Shown here: piece by piece, positions 24,561 through 37,690 of the stretch
Position numbering within the stretch: position 1 is the stretch's first letter
Layout: each line of letters starts with the position of its first letter
Assembly: GCA_028829895.1 (NCBI GenBank)
Contig: CM054179.1
Coordinates: 71,238,391-71,302,390 of the forward strand
Source: Sinotaia quadrata
Lineage: Eukaryota; Mollusca; Gastropoda; Architaenioglossa; Viviparidae
Length of the DNA stretch: 64,000 bases
Direction: 5' to 3'
Translations under genes and position numbers: made by a program
The notes under the pieces: generated by a model
What the model saw: the letters and a program-made list of their open reading frames with translations, nothing else
The model's database searches: none
Told to the model about the DNA's origin: nothing

Positions 24561-25110
24561 CTAAGCAAAAAACTAAATGCCATGCTGTGTGTAAGACAAA
24601 GGCTGCATATGACACAGCAAAACACTAAATGCCATACTGCATAAGGTTTAATGCTAGATTATATGTATGACAAAACCTGCATCATGCAACACAAGAGATC
24701 TAATGCTAAATTGTGTGTACGACTTTGAATGCATGTGACACAGCAAGACACTAAATGCCACTCTTGTGTCTACCACTAAGATTGCATGAGACACAGCAAG
24801 ATACTGTGTGTACACTAAAACTGCATGTTACAGCAATAAACTAAATGTCATACTGTGTACAACTAAGAATGTATTTGACACAGCAAGAGGTCTAATGCCA
24901 CACTCTGTGTACAACTGCCATGCATAATTGCCAGAGGTCTAATGTCACACTATGTATACGACTAAAACTACATGCAACACAGCAAGACATTAAATGCCAC
25001 ACTGTGTGTATGACTAAGGCTGCATACGACTAGGCAAGAAGTCTAATGCCACACTGTGTGTAAGACTAAGACACTAAATCCCCACTGTATATGACTTAGA
25101 CAGCATGTGA
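24560..25110. repeat. ~60-bp diverged repeat, about nine units
   Basis: Units contain CTAAATGCCACACTGTGTGT, ACGACTAAGACTGCATG and ACACAGCAAGACA with many indels. Confidence 0.85.
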
Positions 25111-25719
25111 CACAGGTTCATATACTTATTGATAGAAATTACATTAGGTTACCTTTTGGATTAGCATATTATAAATATAATAAGTGCATTGTTAAGCCAA
25201 GGCTTCATTCCACTGTAATACATGAATGTTTTTAAACGTTTATTATAGAAAAAGAATATAAAATTTCACAGCTAATAATATAACATAACATTATAAAATA
25301 TTATAAATCAATGTCTTTTGATAAATGCTACAATTATTATACAATTAAAGTCATCAAATCGAAAACAAATTTTCCCCTTGCTTCCAACTGAATAAATTAA
25401 TATAATTTAATTATCTTGAATATTACTTTATAGTCAATATTCCTATTTAACTTGCAAAAAGATAATCAGCTATAAAATTTAAATGACAGGTGACTTTGCC
25501 CTGATAATAATCTTTCTGTCATGAAATGAAATCACTTACACCAAAACATGAATATGATGTTCTGAGCAATTACTTCTCTTTATTCATACATATGATATAC
25601 CCTGATCCATTCGTATACAAATCATGACCCATTCAAACATATACCACCAACACCCATTCATACATATACTGATCTATTCATACATATACCATGACCTATT
25701 CATCCAAGTGCCCCGACTC
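25111..25719. other. AT-rich spacer
   Basis: Around 25585-25700, CATACATATACCATGACC-like words recur loosely. No gene seen. Confidence 0.45.
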
Positions 25720-26470
25720 AATCAATCAATAGCAATTAGCATCATGACCTTCATGCCTCGATAAAGGTCAACTACTTAAATCAAGGCTATCGAGCTACCT
25801 TTAAAGGAGGGTAAATGTCTTGCAACTAAATCTTGCCGGAAAGGCTGCGTATAGTTTTGCAGGTGGGTAAATGTCTTACAACTAAAACCTGCCGGAGTGT
25901 CTAGTCAAAATTGATGCTGCACCCTTCTCAAAAATATGCCGATCGACACCGCCTGAATTTATCTACCGCAGGGCCTGACTGACTACCACAGAGACTGATA
26001 CTTCAAAAGCAGCAAGGGACCGTCCGCGAAAACAACGAACGATGGAAATAAAATAAGCAGAAATGAATCTCTCACTCAAGCAGTAAGGGAGCGCAATCTT
26101 AGTGCTGAGTGCTCTCGTGGGACAGGAGACGGTAGACGATATCTCTGTACCAGTGCAGAAGTCGCATAGTTAACCTGCTGTTTACAATCTGACATCAGTG
26201 GATTTCAATTTTAAAAGTGTAGCTAGTCTCATCGTTTGCAATAGTCAGTTACTGACTAGTTACATCTGATTTACTTTCTCGAAGCACGCAAACACAATCA
26301 ATAAATTCGCCGATATCAACACCACTGTCTCATTTTCGATAGGCCTATATAAAATACGGTATTTAAAGATCTGAATATCTGTCCTAGTAGAACAACTTCC
26401 CCGTTATATTTTAAACACGATAGTTGTATACGGAGCTGTTGGATCTTATGGACACAGCCGTTGTGTACGG
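25720..26470. promoter_or_regulatory. CpG-rich block inside the long intron (possible internal promoter)
   Basis: CpGs cluster here (GCCGGAAAGGCTGCG, CCGATCGACACCGCCTG, GGACCGTCCGCGAAAACAAC), contrasting with the CpG-poor sequence from 26.5 to 35 kb. It also contains a 77-bp imperfect repeat (GGGTAAATGTCTTGCAACTA at 25809 and a near copy at 25866). No convincing first coding exon or donor was found, so an alternative promoter is only a hypothesis. Confidence 0.25.
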
Positions 26471-28664
26471 AGTACCTGCCTATTTTTATTATTAGGCTCT
26501 TTTACATGAACATTTTGGGGTAAAAATATGTTACTAACAATTATGTTTGATTACTTTTTTTGAGAGAGATGGGTTAGGGTTGTTTCTTAAATAGAAAGGC
26601 TAGGATTAGGATTAGCTGCAAATAAAATTAATCCATACACTAAAGCTGTTTTTATTTAGATATATCTTTTCATTAACATTTTATTCCTCATATTTTAGTT
26701 TTTGATTCTACTAATTTGTAACACTTTACACGTAGACATAACTGTTGTCCTTCGATATTACATATTTATCTGGAGTCCAGTGTACATACGCGTATTGATC
26801 TGAATTTTAGTGAAAGTACTTTTCAGTCATGTGCAGGCCTTCATTACTGCTGTGAGGACTTATTTAAGATACATTTACATGCAGTTTTATGGAGCTGAAG
26901 TGACTTATTAGCGTCATAATATTTATGTAAAACCGAAGTAGGCTAATTTGACTGTCAGCATTATTTATAATGAGATGGGGGAAAAAAACTCCCCAGCATT
27001 TGATTATTTGAACAAACTTGATAGACATTTGCTTATTTTATGGGAGTCTCCATACACAACAGTTGTTGTACATGTTTGTATATTTTGATGACTAGAAGTC
27101 CTTGAACTTCAGATAAATACAAGCTTGTAATTTATAAGGCTGAGAAGTTATTTTTATCAAAAACCTATTTCTAGGCCTCTGTTTTCATTGAGCTCCAGAC
27201 GAATCAATTCATAATATCTTAAACGTTCCCTCATCTGTAAATAAATAAATCTAACTCTAGTTCTTCTGAGGTATTCATAAATATAAGCATGACCTTTCGG
27301 TTATTAACCAAAACATGTTAATATGAGAAGTCATTTTAATTTTTCAAACTATGATAAAGCCTTTTGTGATATTTATATCTGAATCTGACAAATCTTTTAA
27401 CTTTGCAAATTGCAATAATTATATCTCATGCTTAAGTTGCTTTACAGCTTCAATTCTGTATTAATACATCTGAAGCTAACATGTTCCATATCTAAATAAA
27501 ATACATAGCACTACTTTATGAAGTAATTTCAGCTCTAGATAAATACATTTAAATCTTTATTCATTTATAAAATACAGATTATTTCTGTGTGAAGTCATTT
27601 ACCACTAGACAAATACATTAAATCTAAAAGGTTCCTTCATCTCTTACTGTACAGATCATTACTGTGCAGTCATTCATTTCTAGATAAATACACTTACTGA
27701 TGAGAAGCCTTTATGCAGCATTAATTATTTCAGAGAGCTTCTGTTCACAACTTTTATCCTCCTTCTGATTGCTGTTCACAACTTTTATATACATTCAGAA
27801 AACTGCTGTTCACAACTTTTATTTACCTTCAGATAGTTGGTCACAACTTTCACCTTTCTTCTTTTTTGGCACAATGATCTCAAAATAATTATATATTATT
27901 ATTTATCATAATTTTATTTTCTTCTCAGTATTTCCTTATTCAGTACCAAGTTTGTACAATTATCTTCCAATGTCCTGACACCAGTATTACGATCTCTAAT
28001 ATTCCCCTCTTTAAAATCATACCATCCCTTGTTGATTCTTCAACTGCAAAGGAATATAGTGTGCAAAGCCAGTAGCGCACTGGTTGATTTGCTGTCCAGC
28101 CTGACAGTATATTAATAAATTCACCACCTAAAACTTAGGAATTTTTTTGCCATGATGATAAATACAAAGAAAATCATGTGTATAATAAACACTGAGCAAG
28201 AAGGATTTTCAGTGGATGCACAGAAAGAGGAACAGGAAAAAGGGAGGAGAGAGAAAAAGTGACACAATGTTAAGTTTTATTTGACGTGCTCCAAATGGTG
28301 ATGATAATAATATTTCACTGTAGAACATAACATTTTAGCTGGAAGGTTAAGTTAATAAACTCCCAGGAATCCAAATATTTGTCCCAAATTGCTAAAACAG
28401 CACTTTGTGGAAGTGCCCACATACTTCATAAAACCTTGGATCTCACAGAATTGTGGAAGGAATATGAAAGTAAGGTTCACATCCAACAAGTATAGGAGGT
28501 GACGAAAAGAGTCAACAGTAATAATAACACTTTAACAGATATATATTTGCACACAATTTTCCAAAGAGTTTTAAGCACTTCAATTCTCCAAAGAGCTTGA
28601 AGCACATACAAATCTCTAAAGAGGCTCTAAGTGCCTATAATTGTGGCCACTAAGTTCAGGTAAA
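26471..28664. other. Mostly unique AT-rich intronic sequence
   Basis: A small repeat at about 27740-27850 carries GCTGTTCACAACTTTTAT three or four times at ~35-bp spacing. Diverged TAGATAAATACA words recur from 27480 to 27700. Nothing else recognised. Confidence 0.45.
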
Positions 28665-28771
28665 GATCAATCAAGGGGGAAAAAAATACAATAACCAAGG
28701 CTGGCCTCGAACACATGGTATGTTGCATTTGAAGCTAGCACCGTTACCTCAAATCATCAAGCTCCCCTAAT
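28665..28771 (-). mobile_element. tRNA-derived SINE head
   Basis: The minus strand begins GGGGAGCTTGATGATTTGAG, continues GGTAACGGTGCTAGCTTCAA (A-box region) and then ACCATGTGTTCGAGGCCAGC (B box, TGTTCGAGGCC). This is the order and spacing of a tRNA-derived SINE promoter. It lacks the complementary acceptor stem of a real tRNA and is followed by a T-rich run. How far the SINE body extends to lower coordinates is unclear. Confidence 0.6.
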
Positions 28772-30619
28772 GTTACAATGATTCCACTGAGAACGTCTGA
28801 AAGTGGAGTATTTGATTTGCTATATCACAAATAACATTATTATCTCGAAGTCAATGGCACTTCAGCCTAAACTGTGATAACCCTAAAAAAAATATTTTAT
28901 CAACTCTGAAGCTGTGAAACTAGCTGGGGCACAAATAACATTTTTTCCATATGTATCATCTCTAAAATGAAAAGCTCTACACACAGTGGGTGAGATGACC
29001 TCTGAAATTCTAAGGCAACAAAATTAAGCAACAGTGCTATTTCTCACAGATAGGCTGCAATGCTTAATCTTTTGCTAAATGTAGCATTTACTATTCTTTC
29101 GTTATTTTTAAATGTTTACAATGGATATAAATAACAGAATTCAAATATACATTTAAAAAAAAAAAATGACCAATTTATAGTATGACTGGTTGATTAATTA
29201 ATTCAGTGAGCCATCTTGGTATTCAACTGATATGCACATAGAAAAGTACTCACTAGCTTAGTAAGAAAAAGGATATACTCATATAGAGATTGATGAACAG
29301 GTCAATGCACAGATTTATATTCATTGACAGACACAAAAATATGGCTTTACTTTATTGTTGCACTGAATAATATTCCAAACAAATAAAAAGGTAAAGTGTT
29401 TAGACTTGTCAAGGGTTTAATTGTTTTAATGAAGCAAACCGGTTTTCACAGAACAAAAATGTTGGCAGGCTTTTTTCATTCAGAGAACTCTTTTTAACTC
29501 ATGACAGAGTTCACTGGTTCAGTACAGGTTGACTAGTAAATTAGTATATCAAGCAATATAATCACTTGAAACCATGAATCTTACTTCTTAAGGTACACTG
29601 TAATCCTAAAATGATAAACATATAATACATATGTGTAACTCTACTTATGCTACAACTGAATGTTTCCATTTTTCTTTTCTTTATTTATCAAAATATATTA
29701 ATTCATATTTTAATGCTTTCACTTCAGTTTTACTGAGAACATTTTAAACATTTTCAATATCCTTCCCAGTGGTCTGTCAGCATTTTAAGTCAATCTAGTA
29801 CTATGCTACAAACTAGATTTAGAATAAAATTATACTAAAACTAGAATAGAACAATAAAACTGTTTCGCTGTAAAGTCACTTTAGCACTACAGCACAGAGA
29901 AGAATATGATACTTGATAGAACAAAACTGTCAATTTCTTTTACACCAAACTAACACTTTTTGTTGAAAACTAGAATGAAATGATAGAAGTAAATGAATAA
30001 AATGTGTGATTCTCAACAAGTTTGTGATCTTTAACTAAATGAAATCAACACATACATCTATGGCAATAAAGAATTAAAAGGCTAAATGTAAATTTTCAAT
30101 TACCAGACATTTTAACATTTAAACATTAATTATGCACTATAGTGTTATTTTAGAAAGTAATTTAGAGAACATGGTCAATGTTGATGTTAGTTTTAAGTAT
30201 ACATTTATGACTAGCATTGGGGGAAGTGTGGAGAGGCCGCCTACCGTTGACCCAGTCAGCATAAAAAAATGTGGTATATTAATAATTAATATTATGGATG
30301 GAAGATAATATAATTTTCAGTATTAAGGGCCACTTCTTAAGCTGGGAAAATACCTGTCACATTATCAATATCATTCTCTGCATTAGTAATAAAACTGGCC
30401 CTAATGAAAAAAATAGCTGTGTGTAATGTGCACAATCAATGCACTTTAAAATGGGCATTCATGGCTAAAGCAGAAACAATTATTCAATCAATAAATCATT
30501 CAGAAATAGTCTTCCAATCACAACACACAAAAAAACAATGAGACTACATAAGTGTACAATTTATTGCTGATGTTATACTACTAGTACTGTAGTAGTAGTA
30601 CTAATAAAAAAAGTAATAT
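28772..30619. other. Unique AT-rich intronic sequence
   Basis: No gene, RNA or clear tandem repeat seen. Confidence 0.5.
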
Positions 30620-30870
30620 AAATAACATTTTGTTTATACTGCTTCTTTTTCAAAGTTTTACTTACACTAATATTTGAACACAAATAGTTATGTTGTGTAT
30701 ACTGCTTCTTATTTCTACTTATACCAATAGTAATACAAAAAATTATTCTGTGTATAATGCTTCTTATTCCTAGTCATACTATTAATACAGATAATTATCT
30801 TATGTTTATACTGCTTCTTATTCCTAGCTAAATTATTAATACAATAATTATTCTATGTTCATTGAATTAT
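30620..30870. repeat. ~60-bp degenerate repeat, about four units
   Basis: Words TTGTGTATACTGCTTCTTAT, TCCTAGTCATACTATTAATAC and AATAATTATTCT recur with indels. Confidence 0.75.
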
Positions 30871-31469
30871 ACAAATGATTCTTATTCCTATGTATCAAGT
30901 ATGCAACCAAATAACAAATTATTTTAAAATATTCTGACCAATATACAAAAACTGTCCATACCTATTATCTGATAAATAATTTCTGCTGAATTCTTAACTT
31001 ACTTAGGTAAACAATTTACATTCTACACTGCTGTACTTTTTTGTACACATCAGGAAGCCAAACAATGCTTAAATGGCTAGACAATTCTTGCATGTCTATT
31101 AAAACGTTTAGAATTAACTTTGTGAATACACAGACCTCTGTGTATAAGTGTAGAGACAATAAGTGTAGATAAATAACAGAGGAAAGAATACAAAACTGAA
31201 AATAGACTCCAAAGCATCACTCCATCCTTATCTAATATTTATTATTATCTGACATAGCATCTAAAAATCAAGTCCACAACTCAGTTATTATGTGTACATT
31301 CCATAATCTTAGTCTTACTCTTAGCTCATTAGTTAAAAAAAATTAGCAAAACATTCAATAATCTTATCAATTATTTATTAACCAAAGATAATTTTAATAC
31401 ATTACAATTTCAACTAATATATGATTACAATCATATTACAACTACCCAATGGTATCAAGCACATCAGAT
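30871..31469. other. AT-rich spacer
   Basis: Nothing recognised. Confidence 0.5.
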
Positions 31470-32430
31470 GTACTACTCATGACACCAACCCAGTAGAATC
31501 AAGTCATCAGCTCTACAAATGGCAATGAATGAATGATAATGTATGATAGTAAAAGGCTCATCAGATCTACACATGGCAATGACCCAGTAGAATCAAGCCA
31601 GCAGTTTTACAAATGACAAGTGATCTGGTAGTATCAAACTATCAAGCACATCTGAACTATACATGACAATGACCTAAAAGTAATAGATTCAAGCACATCT
31701 GATCTACACGACAACAATTCAGTAGAATCATCAGCTCTACAAAGTACAAATGACAATGATCTGATAGTATGAAGCACATCAGACCTACACATGACAATGA
31801 CCCAGTAGAATCAAGTCATCAGCTCTACAAATGACAATGAATGAATGATAATGTATGATAATAAAAGGCTCATCAGATCTACACATGGCAATGACCCAAT
31901 AGAATCAAGCCAGCAGCTTTACAAATGACAAGTGATCTGGTAGTATCAAACTATCAAGCACATCTGAACTATACATGACAATGACCTAAAAGTAATAGAT
32001 TCAAGCACATCTGATCAAATGACAATGATCTGATAGTATGAAGCACATCAGACCTACACATGACAATGACCCAGTAGAATCAAGTCAGCAGCTCTACAAA
32101 TGACTGTGAATGTGATATGGTAGTATCAAGCACATCTAAACTATGCATGACAATGATCCAGTAGCTTCAAGCATATATATCAGAACTATGCATGAGAAGT
32201 TTCCTATCAAGAACATAATAACTACACGTGTCAACTAAACAGCAGTATCAAGCATATCAGAACTATGTATGACAATAATCCATTAGCATAAAGAACATCA
32301 CAACTATGTATGACAATAATCCATTAGCATAAAGAACATCAGAACTAAAATTCAACTATGCATAAAAATAACCCAATACATCCACATGTAGTATCAAGAA
32401 AGTCTTAACTACATGTGACAGCATCCGGGT
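31470..32430. repeat. Complex repeat block with a ~210-bp direct duplication
   Basis: Short units built from ATCAAGCACATC, CTACACATGACAATGA and CCAGTAGAATCAAG are mixed irregularly. On top of this, about 210 bp starting at 31489 recurs from 31801 (constant offset close to 311 bp) with few differences, including the stretch GGCTCATCAGATCTACACAT. The block thus has a higher-order unit of about 310 bp. Confidence 0.88.
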
Positions 32431-34639
32431 AATGTCAAGTGCATGAGTAATACTTAGTTTTAATTAAATCACTCAAGCAAATGACTACTATGATCGGATC
32501 TCTGTAAGTGATGTGCAAACAATTGGCAATGATTTCTTACATTATAGTACTATGTAGTATGTTGTATGATACAATATAAAAATAATTGTATAAAAGATAT
32601 CAAACATTATTGACTAATGGGGGGGGGGTCTTAGGACTATGATATTACTCTGTGAGCTAAAGTCTTTCTAAAAACCAGACTTGTGCAAATAATATATATA
32701 CCATTACCCCCATGATCTTTCTCTAACCTAAAAAAAAAACAGTAACTTGATAGCTAAATAAAATAAGTTCATATAGTTTTGAATGTATGTTGTTAATCAG
32801 TATACTGAAAGAGTAGAACTAGAAACTAATATTAATAATGAACGTAAATGAAATCAGTGCATGTACACATTCATTACAATGAATTGTCTCTCTCTTAGGT
32901 ATATAACTTATAAGTTAATTCTATGGGCAAGTGTATCATTTTGTGACATGAAGTGCAAAAATCAGTGGATTAAATCTAATTATTTTACCTGTTAAAGTCT
33001 ATAATGGTGCTTAATAAAAACATAAGAAAAGAAAAAAATTATTAAAATGTTCCTTTTATAGGAATTTGAAATACATTAAAAGTATATGTGTCTGTTGAAA
33101 ACTAAGGTTGAGATGTATTTTAAATAGAAAATTTTTTTTAAATAATCAATGTAGTTATCTCATTACAATGAATATATTTTCTTTATTAACTTAAATTATT
33201 AATCTGGGTACAAATTTATTTTAAATGGGATATAAAACTCTAACTTCATCACATGGCAACCCATATTAACAAAATTATCAACCATCATAACAGAAGGTCT
33301 ATTTTTCTCAACGAAACATAAAATGGACTAAGTTATTATGCTGTGAAGATAATATTAAGTAATACACAATATATCTATTTATTGTATATTTTATATCTAT
33401 TTATGTATAATAAGCCTAATCATAATGTTTATATACTTGAATGTAAATTGTAATTCACAGGTTTTTCTACCCTTACTAGATCAGATTTTAAACATACATG
33501 CAGGTATCTGAAATTTTAAATGCAAAAGAATATGTACATAAATATGTAAGCTATTTAATTTATGATGTTAATCAATTTAATCAAAATATATAGATATTAT
33601 CATAAACCTTAGCTGTTTAGAAACATCAATGATTCAAAAAAAATTCTGCATTGTTATTATTTTATATTTATAAATTTATTCATTTCTTTGTCACATACTA
33701 AAACAAATGAAAGCAGCTGAATTTGTAGCTGAATATTTATTAGTACTAGTACAAGGAATAAATCTGAAAAACATTAGCATATAAATATTTCAACTGCATC
33801 AAATGTTTAAATAGCACATGGTTTTTAAGTATGATATGTCGATGTTTGTAAAAGAATAAAAGTTTTGGATCCAATTTATGTGGAAAGGAAGTGTAGCAAA
33901 AAGTGCCTTTAAAAAATATTTCTTCATAAAATTGACTGTTTAAAGATAAAGGGATAGAGAATGCTGCTTTAATGTATTATGACTTCTACGAAAACCTTGA
34001 TACAGTAAATTTGTTGGATTATTTATAACAATGAATATTTAAATTTAAGAAAATAGCTTTATGTAATCATGTCACAAAAGAAGGTGCTGTTTTTCAGTTC
34101 AAAACAAATTTTATTACAAATAATTACAAAATAAATAAACACAAATTATCTCATGTATCTTTCACATTAATTCTGAATATATAGAACATAAACAAATGAT
34201 GTTTTCTCAAATGGACCTTCCCTTTGTGTTTACACTTGCCCAGAGAATGAGCCATATCCTTAATAGTATTAATACAACAAGCTGCTTAGAGAATTTCACA
34301 AGTGCTTAATTTTCATTCAATAAAACTTAAACAATTATTAGCAAACATCTAAACTGAATCTTTTAAATGAGAAAAGGATACAGATCAAAACAACCAAGAA
34401 AAACATTATATTTGAAATGAATAAAACAATTAAGACATAGAGACTAACTGGTATAGGGATGCATTTAGTGGTTTAAGTAGAATATCAATATGACATCACA
34501 CTAATCAACAGGTGCATTTGAACAGAAAGTGACAATTTATTTTCTAACTTACCTCAAATTTACAAAATTACATTTGCCATCTAAACTGGGTGCAATCAAA
34601 ATTGCAAGATTACAGTTGCCAAATAAATTAATTTCAGTC
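32431..34639. other. Unique AT-rich intronic sequence
   Basis: A short G run near 32620 and many poly-A and poly-T stretches. No gene or repeat family recognised. Confidence 0.5.
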
Positions 34640-34935
34640 ATTAATCAGTTTCATTCAGCATAAGGATAGTTTCAAACAGTAATAAAAGATAGTGTCAGAC
34701 ATCAACAGACAGTTCATAGACAACTTCAGACAGTTAAAAGGCAGTTTTAGGCAGGAACCGAACAGTTTCAAACAAAGTTTTGGACAGTTAATGGACAGTT
34801 TTAGACAATCACTGGGCAGTGTCAGACAGTTAAAAGATAATTTCTGTTTTAGAATTAGATAGTCACTAGACAATTTCAGACAGTTAATGGACAGTTTCAA
34901 ACAGTGACTGGACAGTTTTAGACAATTATTGGTCA
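34640..34935. repeat. 21-bp minisatellite, about thirteen units
   Basis: Units resemble GACAGTTTCAGACAGTTAAT with variants. A 93-codon minus frame with a seven-residue NCLKLSS repeat is an artefact of the 21-bp period. Confidence 0.88.
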
Positions 34936-35879
34936 AACTTTAAGCTAACATGGGGGGGGGGATGGGTCAGTTTCTTGAAAATTTCAGTTAATGGGTTATT
35001 TCATATAATTACTGGCCTAATTCAGTGAATGATGCTTCCTAAAACTTAACATGAATTTGAAATAAGTCTAAGATTAAGAACATAATTCGACAAATCTTCA
35101 CGTGCCACAACAATTTGTGTTCTGCTGTACATGCTTAACACTTACCGGCCTGTTTATTAAGCATTCTGGTTAATAAACTATTAACAAGTTCCTACTACTG
35201 TTTTCGATACCGCCACCACCTGTGCCCCTCCCTTTTTCTCATTCATAAAATGCAGAAATGCACTGAATATAAAGCAAGTGTAAATGCAAACTATGCTGTT
35301 TCATAGAAAATGTATCTTGATTCATACGACCATGTGCGTAGATAATATAAACACATGAACACATTTCACTGAAAACACCGAACATTTGTTTCGTTTCGTC
35401 AGAACGTATTTTGAAGAAAACGCTAGTGCTTACATATTATTTATATTAATTAATTCATCAAGTGATTAATGTTTTCTAATGAACATCCATCAGTGCTTAG
35501 ATGTTGTGAAAGCATTCTGACGCAAACACTGGAATGCTGGTGCTGAACTGAACTGCTGCGTCAGTTCCCTAGTGCTCTTCTACTGAAGTTGTTAAATGCA
35601 AGGAAAGGGCGAAAGTTAACTGTAACTGACAGGAAAGTTTGCGTCACCAAAGTTACGATTCTCGGATTCGGGTGCCAAATTAACGCTTGATCAGTTTTAA
35701 AGCTGAATCAAGCAAACCGTTCTTTTCGATCACAGGCTGGCACTGAAATACTTTAAGTTATTGGTTCCTAGTGGATATATTTAAAACATAATAGTCTACA
35801 TTAACCAAACGAACGACCCATTAAGGGTTGGGTTTTTTAATCCATACCAACTACAAGTTTAAGATCAGATATTGTTTAC
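34936..35879. other. Intron start region, CpG rising towards exon 1
   Basis: From about 35330, CpG dinucleotides become frequent (TTTCGTTTCGTCAGAACG, GATTCTCGGATTCGGG), continuous with the promoter-side CpG of exon 1. No other gene seen. Confidence 0.45.
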
Positions 35880-35967
35880 CTCGAACGTCTTCGCTTTCAT
35901 CATCGCTACGGAACTCGGCTTGTTCTTCTCGACCGTCGATTAAAAAGTACACCACCTTGGTCGCCAT
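35880..35967 (-). CDS. First coding exon of an unidentified gene (29 codons + 1 base)
   Basis: Read on the minus strand, an ATG at 35967 (G at -3 and G at +4, a good start context) opens 29 codons beginning MATKVVYFLIDGREE and ending in an acidic stretch SDDESEDVR. The exon stops after one base of codon 30 at a GAG|GTAAAC donor (GT at 35879-35878). The surroundings are visibly CpG-rich, as expected near a transcription start. The one-base overhang is completed by the first two bases of the exon at 7004, giving Glu. The pattern VVYFLIDG-x-EEQAEF looks like an opening beta hairpin. I do not recognise the family. The start choice and splice phase are seen in the sequence; the fold is inference. 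Confidence 0.72.
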
Positions 35968-36130
35968 ACCCACACAAACACCCGTAGTAGTTTAGCTAAC
36001 TTCATGAAGACTGACTTTGTAGTGTGCTCTCCATGTACTGTCATCACCAGACAGCTGATTGCACACAGCACACACTCGCTTCGCGGCCACAACACTTCCA
36101 CTGCTACACAGGCGCAAAGCGAGTTCTCAA
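35968..36130 (-). promoter_or_regulatory. Presumed 5' leader and core promoter region of the minus-strand gene
   Basis: The 160 bp just upstream of the exon 1 ATG holds clustered CpG dinucleotides and little low-complexity sequence, unlike most of the window. No clear TATA box at a usual distance was seen. A CpG-rich TATA-less promoter is therefore inferred. The transcription start cannot be placed from the sequence alone. Confidence 0.35.
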
Positions 36131-36405
36131 ATAAACGTCAGCTCGTCATTTCCAAACTTCTCAAGTAAATATATTGTCTTTATAATAAATTTCCGTCGTA
36201 ACTGTATTACATTTATTATTTATAGATATATATGCGTAGGGTATTTTCTTTTAAAGTAAGAAATAGGAGGACGTTTATAAGTTATAATTTGGAAATGAAA
36301 CAAAACTCCTGACGTTTCTGCATAGTCACATGGCATCAAGGATACTAACGTCAACAGTTAGGGAATCGTGTCATTGAGGGGGGAGGGCACGGAGGTAAGA
36401 TAATT

Positions 36406-36465
<60 letters not shown>

Positions 36466-37345
36466 CGGTGATATTCATTAGGCCCCTATAAAAGTGTCGA
36501 GCCTTAATGCTCTGAAACAGTGATGCATTTTCACTTCATGGCCGGGTAAGATACCCAAAAAGAAAAGACAGCAGATGAATGATGAAAAAATAAAGTGTTC
36601 AATAATAATTTATTTTATTTGAATCTAGTGCTTGTCGATTAAGTTTGGGTGCGTTTTCAAGTGTCGTTTCAGTCGATAAGGGCTTATAGACGAAGAGCAC
36701 TGGGCCGTATAATAGTCAGTCAGCCGCATCGCAGTCACTATATAGGTCTCGCGAAATACTTTTGAAACCTTCGCCTAAGTGGTGCAGGTTTCTCAGAATT
36801 CGGTGCTAGAACCTGATCTGTTTGCCTGAAACTACTAAAATCATAAAAATTAACAAAGTGTGTGTTTGGTTCACTAATATTTAATTACTCAGTGGTTATG
36901 ATATTTTAAAGACAATTCAGTTGTGAAGGACTAACTAATATTTTTTAATAAAAATGTGATGGTCCCAGGTGGTTATTACACTTCCTGAACCGACGGTACT
37001 TCTTATAAGGTAAGGTTGGAGTAATCGATATATGTGAGTTTTTTCAGTCTGTTGTTCTTTTCTCAGAATTCACGTTTCCCATCTTTAGCGAAATCATACC
37101 TTAGAGATCTGCCTTTGAACAGACTTACAGGATTATGTGGAATTAGACCGGATAAGACCTTTACCTAACTTGACGTCATACCTTATAGATTTTAGAGATT
37201 GGACATTAGCACGATTTATTTCGTGAAACAGCATGGCGGCACTGTTATTTTAATTTAAATACAAATTCCCCATGTACTTATACACACAACCTCCACATGA
37301 ATTGTCAGTTTTTATATCCTTCGTGTCTCTCTTGAGTTCATCTTT
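36131..37345. other. Upstream unique region with CpG-rich blocks
   Basis: This is mostly unique sequence between the proposed gene start and the first minisatellite on its upstream side. It holds a (CT)n tract at 36411-36461, a CpG-rich patch at 36640-36800 with TATATA near 36738, and a CRE-type TGACGTCA at 37171-37178. A donor-like AAG|GTAAGG near 37010 on the plus strand could end a non-coding first exon of a divergent transcript, but no open frame supports that. Confidence 0.3.
36411..36461. repeat. (CT)n microsatellite
   Basis: An uninterrupted CT dinucleotide tract of about 50 bp, some 450 bp upstream of the proposed start codon. It is a GAGA-type tract when read on the gene's strand. 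A role in promoter function is possible but unproven. Confidence 0.95.
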
Positions 37346-37690
37346 GTAGGATCTTTGATTCAATCTAGCATTCCATCTTTACAGTATGTTAGATTCAATC
37401 TAGCATTCCATCTTTACAGTATGTTAGATTCAATCTAGCATTCCATCTTTACAGTATGTTAGATTCAATCTAGCATTCCATCGTTACAGTATGTTAGATT
37501 CAATCTAGCATTCCATCTTTACAGTATGTTAGATTCAATCTAGCATTCCATCGTTACAGTATGTTAGATTCAATCTAGCATTCCATCTTTCAGTATGTTA
37601 GATTCAATCTAGCATTCCATCTTTACAGTATGTTAGATTCAATCTAGCATTCCATCTTTACAGTATGTTAGATTCAATCTAGCATTCCAT
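37346..37690. repeat. 35-bp minisatellite, about ten units
   Basis: Units read TTAGATTCAATCTAGCATTC then CATCTTTACAGTATG. Units differ mainly at CATCTTT/CATCGTT. Confidence 0.96.

Noticed and set aside
28690..28766. A functional tRNA gene on the minus strand
   Set aside because: A and B boxes are readable, but no acceptor or anticodon stem pairs properly; it fits a SINE head better.
36960..37020. A divergent plus-strand first exon ending at AAG|GTAAGG near 37010
   Set aside because: The donor is good, but the only upstream ATGs close within a few codons and no partner exon was found.
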